The notes beneath the pieces are model-generated. The model saw only the letters and a list, made by a program, of their open reading frames with translations. It did no database searches and had not been told where the DNA came from. 64,000 nt of DNA from Bacillus niameyensis (GTDB lineage Bacteria; Bacillota; Bacilli; Bacillales; Bacillaceae_C), in contig NZ_LN831197.1 in NCBI RefSeq assembly GCF_001375535.1, positions 857,752 through 921,751 on the forward strand. Reading direction: 5' to 3'. Positions 60,634-64,000 of the stretch are shown here, one piece after another. The stretch's first letter is position 1. The number at the start of each line of letters is the position of its first letter. Position numbers and translations under genes: made by a program.

Positions 60634-62343
60634 CTATTCACCGCTTTTTAGTAATTTTTGTACAAATGTCGAAAGTAGAGACCTTTCAACTTCAAATGAT
60701 TCACCTGATTTTCTTAATTTCACTTCAACGATTCCCTCTGAAGCCTTTTTACCGACTGTAACTCTAATAGGCAACCCAATTAAGTCAGAGTCTTTAAATT
60801 TTACACCAGCACGTTCTGTACGGTCATCAAACAAGACTTCGAATGCATCGTTTTTCAGTTGCAAATATAATTCTTCTGCTAGAATTAATTGCTCCTTATC
60901 TTTTACATTAATGGGAATTAAGTGAATCTGATAAGGTGCAATATTAATTGGCCATATTAGTCCATTTTCATCATTAAATTGTTCCGCAACGGCAGAAAGT
61001 GTTCTAGAAACCCCAATACCGTAACATCCCATTATAAAGCTTTGTGATTTCCCGTTTTCATCAAGAAATTTAGCTTCCATTGAGTCACTATATGTTGTGC
61101 CAAGTTTGAAAATATGACCGACTTCTATACCTCTAGCAAAATGAATAGTTCCTTGACCATCAGGGGAAGGATCACCTTCCATAATAAAACGGAAATCAGC
61201 AAACTCATGCACCGTAAAGTCACGATTTTCGACAGCGTTTTTATAGTGATACCCATCTTGATTCGCTCCGCATATGATATTCACCATCGACTTTACTGCG
61301 TAATCTGCGTAAACCTTTATATTTTTTGGTACACCAACAGGTCCAATTGAACCGATTGAGCAACCAAGCAGCCTTTCAATATCATTATGTTCAGCAAGCT
61401 CTACAGACGTAGCTTTTAAAACATTTTTAACTTTAATATCGTTTACTTCGTGGTCTCCTCTAACTAATATGAGTACATACTCATCATCCACTTTAAACAC
61501 TAATGATTTTATACATTGAGTCGCATCAACTTGAAAAAAGGAGGAGATATCAGCAATCGTTTTTTGATTCGGTGTTTCCAACTTCTCAAGTGGCAAAGGT
61601 GTCTCACTAGATTTTTCGTAGTTTGGATTAACTTCCGCCATTTCAATATTGGCAACATAATCTGATGTATCGGAATAAGCGATCGTATCTTCCCCAGTTT
61701 CAGATAACACCATAAATTCTTGGGTATCCTTCCCACCAATAGCGCCTGAGTCAGCTAAAACTGCCCGAAAGTTAAGTCCACATCTAGTGAAAATATTATT
61801 ATAAGCTATGAACATTTTTTCGTAAACTGCATCAAGACTTTCTTGAGTAGAGTGAAAAGAGTAAGCATCTTTCATAATAAATTCACGTCCACGCAACAGC
61901 CCAAACCTAGGGCGTTTTTCGTCCCTAAATTTTGTCTGAATTTGGAACACAGCAAACGGTAATCGTTTATAAGATTTAATTTCGTCTTTAACTAGACTTG
62001 TAACGACTTCTTCATGTGTTGGCCCAAGGGCGAAATCTCGACCATGTCGGTCATTCATTCTCATTAATTCTTCACCATATGTATTCCAACGTCCTGATTC
62101 TTGCCATAATTCTGCTGGCTGTAAGGTTGGCATCAAAAGTTCTGCAGCACCAGCATTTTCCATTTCTTCCCGAATAATCTTTTCTATTTTATCTAAAATT
62201 CTTTTGGCCAGAGGCATGTAAGTGTACACACCGCTGGCTGTTTGTCTAATATATCCTGCTCTAAGCAGGAGCTGATGGCTTTTGATTTCAGCATCAGCTG
62301 GGACTTCTCGAAGAGTTGGAATAAAGGTCATGCTTTGTCTCAT
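60634..62343 (-). CDS. proS: Prolyl-tRNA synthetase
   Basis: Class II synthetase of 569 residues with the bacterial-type editing (INS) domain between motifs 2 and 3. It has [10 protein letters not shown] at the N-terminus, [28 protein letters not shown] (motif 2), and [14 protein letters not shown] (motif 3). The start is ATG 62343 (MRQSMTF) with GAGGTG upstream, not 62373. It lies 26 bp after rseP. No T-box leader is visible upstream. Confidence 0.97.
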   Translation of the reverse strand: MRQSMTFIPTLREVPADAEIKSHQLLLRAGYIRQTASGVYTYMPLAKRILDKIEKIIREEMENAGAAELLMPTLQPAELWQESGRWNTYGEELMRMNDRHGRDFALGPTHEEVVTSLVKDEIKSYKRLPFAVFQIQTKFRDEKRPRFGLLRGREFIMKDAYSFHSTQESLDAVYEKMFIAYNNIFTRCGLNFRAVLADSGAIGGKDTQEFMVLSETGEDTIAYSDTSDYVANIEMAEVNPNYEKSSETPLPLEKLETPNQKTIADISSFFQVDATQCIKSLVFKVDDEYVLILVRGDHEVNDIKVKNVLKATSVELAEHNDIERLLGCSIGSIGPVGVPKNIKVYADYAVKSMVNIICGANQDGYHYKNAVENRDFTVHEFADFRFIMEGDPSPDGQGTIHFARGIEVGHIFKLGTTYSDSMEAKFLDENGKSQSFIMGCYGIGVSRTLSAVAEQFNDENGLIWPINIAPYQIHLIPINVKDKEQLILAEELYLQLKNDAFEVLFDDRTERAGVKFKDSDLIGLPIRVTVGKKASEGIVEVKLRKSGESFEVERSLLSTFVQKLLKSGE

Positions 62344-62369
62344 TAGACACACCTCAACTTTGATTTCCA

Positions 62370-63638
62370 TCAATTAATAAAGAAACGTTGTATGTCATTC
62401 CACGTGACAACAATCATCAGTAACATCAATAAGGCAAAACCAATGAAATGAACAATGCTTTCCATTTGTCGATCTACCGGTTTTCCACGCAGAGCTTCGA
62501 CTCCAAAAAACAAAAGACGACCGCCGTCTAACGCTGGAATTGGCAAGAGATTCATAATCCCTAAATTGATACTTAATAAGCCCATCCAACGTAGTAAATA
62601 AATGAACCCAGCCTTTGCAACTGTTTCCGTAGATGCGTATATTCCAACAGGTCCAGATAGCATGTCGATAGAAAATTGTCCTGTCACTAATTGTCCGAGT
62701 AATTTAAATATCTCTATTGTCCAATGATAGGTTTCCTGAAACCCACTTACGGCGATCTTTCCGATCGATTTATCTAAAGCTGATTGCACACCTATTAACC
62801 CGATCGTTTCCTCATTCTCTCCTATTTCTTTCTTAGGAGTGACAGCTATATCAAAGGTTTGATTATCTCGTTCAACTGTGAAAATCAATTCTTCTTCAGG
62901 ATGTGCCCGCACAATCTTCGTCATTTCAGTAAAAGTATTTACTTCTGCGCCGTCTATGCTTAAAACAAGGTCTCCTTCTTGAAATCCAGCTTCACTTGCA
63001 GGATCGTTTGGAAGAACATGTCCAAGAATTGCTTCTTTTACTGGAACTCCTTGTAGCATACTAATCATTGTAAATACAACAACTGCAAGAATAAAATTAA
63101 ATAGAGGGCCAGCAAAAATTGTCATTGCTCTCTGACTAAGTTTTTTCGATGCAAATTGTCGATCCCATGGAGCAATTAGGGTCTCAATTTGATTTTCAAC
63201 AATAACCGCTTTTCGAGATAAGGGATACGTTTGTAAAACTTCATCTTCGTCTCCTTCTTCATAACCTCGAATACAAAGCTTGTGTTCTAAATCAGCGTCT
63301 TCAACTTCTATTGTTCGCGCATTTGTGTAACGATCTTTACCAGTAAGAATAATTTTAGTAACAAGTTCATTTTCGTCCAATATGATCCCAATCCGATGTC
63401 CCGGTTTTATTTCAGCCACTTCAGGGTCTTCACCCGCCATCCTGACATAACCACCAATTGGAAGCAAACGAATTGTATAAAGAGTTTCACCTTTTTTGTA
63501 AGAAAAAATCTTTGGTCCAAATCCAATAGCAAATTCACGAACAAGGATTCCAGACCGTTTGGCAAAAATAAAATGTCCTAACTCATGAAAGAAGACTAAT
63601 GAACCGAAAATAATAATAAAGGAAATAACAGTTTTCAA
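62370..63638 (-). CDS. rseP: Site-2 protease RseP/RasP
   Basis: Intramembrane metalloprotease that cleaves anti-sigma factors and signal peptides. The zinc motif HELGH is at 18-22, a PDZ domain lies in the middle (about 190-270), and the second active-site motif [11 protein letters not shown] is near residue 365. Four membrane helices are expected. The 422 residues match B. subtilis RasP. It follows dxr by 14 bp. Confidence 0.96.
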   Translation of the reverse strand: MKTVISFIIIFGSLVFFHELGHFIFAKRSGILVREFAIGFGPKIFSYKKGETLYTIRLLPIGGYVRMAGEDPEVAEIKPGHRIGIILDENELVTKIILTGKDRYTNARTIEVEDADLEHKLCIRGYEEGDEDEVLQTYPLSRKAVIVENQIETLIAPWDRQFASKKLSQRAMTIFAGPLFNFILAVVVFTMISMLQGVPVKEAILGHVLPNDPASEAGFQEGDLVLSIDGAEVNTFTEMTKIVRAHPEEELIFTVERDNQTFDIAVTPKKEIGENEETIGLIGVQSALDKSIGKIAVSGFQETYHWTIEIFKLLGQLVTGQFSIDMLSGPVGIYASTETVAKAGFIYLLRWMGLLSINLGIMNLLPIPALDGGRLLFFGVEALRGKPVDRQMESIVHFIGFALLMLLMIVVTWNDIQRFFIN

Positions 63639-63652
63639 CTAAATAACCACCT

Positions 63653-64000
63653 TTATAGACAAAGTGAATTCACAAAATTTCTCGTTTCCGTATCGACTTC
63701 TTGTATAGTAGATAAATTTGGATTCTTGATGCTGATATGACGTACGAGAGCTTTTTCGATCATCTCTTCTATTGTTAGGAATGATATGTTTCCGTTTAGA
63801 AATTGGCTTACAGCTACTTCGTTGGCCGCATTTAAAACAGTTGGCATAGTACCTCCCACTTTGCCTGCCTCGTAAGCAAATCCTAGACAACGAAATCTTT
63901 CTAAATCCATTTCCTCAAAATGAAGCCTTCCAATCTTAGTTAAATCGAGAGGGGAATTCGAATGTAAGGGCAATCGATCCGGAAAACTAAGAGCATACTG
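63653..64000 (-). CDS. dxr: 1-deoxy-D-xylulose 5-phosphate reductoisomerase, C-terminal part
   Basis: Second enzyme of the MEP isoprenoid pathway. Only the last 115 residues are in the window; the frame is open to base 64000 ([10 protein letters not shown] upstream of the in-frame TTG at 63973), so the gene runs off the right edge. Seen are the motif [31 protein letters not shown] and the C-terminal helical region. It lies before rseP, as in B. subtilis. Confidence 0.95.
   Translation of the reverse strand, partial: QYALSFPDRLPLHSNSPLDLTKIGRLHFEEMDLERFRCLGFAYEAGKVGGTMPTVLNAANEVAVSQFLNGNISFLTIEEMIEKALVRHISIKNPNLSTIQEVDTETRNFVNSLCL

Noticed and set aside
60567-62373. T-box riboswitch for proS
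   Set aside because: proS follows rseP by 26 bp; there is no room for a leader and no T-box sequence.
1-64000. CRISPR array, tRNA or rRNA genes, prophage or defence island
   Set aside because: No regularly spaced direct repeats, no rRNA sequence or tRNA cloverleaf, and no phage or defence genes were recognised; gene content is core chromosome.

Overview
The window is a 64 kb piece of a low-GC, endospore-forming Bacillaceae chromosome. CotE, SpoVK, SpoVS, SpoIIIE, TepA, dipicolinate synthase (DpaA/DpaB) and RicA (YmcA) together indicate a spore former. Gene order follows the Bacillus subtilis dxr-to-glnA segment closely, and proteins align along their length with the B. subtilis orthologues as I remember them. 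No rRNA, tRNA, prophage, CRISPR array or defence island is visible. I cannot name the species from the sequence.

Layout. Bases 1-3903 (plus strand) hold a proline catabolism unit: proline dehydrogenase (5' end cut by the window), P5C dehydrogenase and a PutR-type PucR-family activator. Bases 3904-4740 are accessory DNA: an IS1182-type transposase fragment, a hairpin, a 129-bp palindromic dispersed repeat and the glnA terminator. From 4795 to the right edge all recognised genes are on the minus strand. Read in transcription order (right to left) they are: dxr(partial)-rseP-proS-polC; rimP-nusA-rnpM-ylxQ-infB-ylxP-rbfA-truB-ribF-rpsO-pnpA; ylxY-mlpA-ymxH; dpaA-dpaB-asd-dapG-dapA; rnjB, tepA-ylzJ, spoIIIE; ymfF-ymfH-ymfI (EF-P modification set)-ymfJ-ymfK-rodZ-pgsA-cinA-recA; rny-ymdB-spoVS-miaB-ricA-cotE; mutS-mutL, a small membrane protein, miaA-hfq-spoVK-hflX-ynbB-glnA.

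How the genes work together. The right third is the translation and RNA-metabolism core: initiation factor 2, ribosome maturation factors, NusA, PNPase, S15, DNA polymerase III PolC and prolyl-tRNA synthetase. The middle makes the lysine/DAP and dipicolinate precursors for peptidoglycan and spores, and carries RNase J2, RNase Y and Hfq for mRNA turnover. SpoIIIE, CotE, SpoVS, SpoVK and DpaAB serve sporulation. RecA, MutS and MutL serve DNA repair.

Regulatory and non-coding signals that can be read directly include a LexA box and sigma-A promoter at recA, sigma-E-like and sigma-K-like promoters at cotE, many rho-independent terminators, and a 24-bp long-range stem in the pnpA 5' leader. Intergenic regions also carry a dispersed repeat family with five recognisable copies at four loci. 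Compared with B. subtilis as I recall it, glnR is missing between ynbB and glnA, and ymfC/ymfD, pbpX and tdh-kbl are absent. No clearly novel multi-gene system is present; the non-coding repeats and leaders are the least explained parts.
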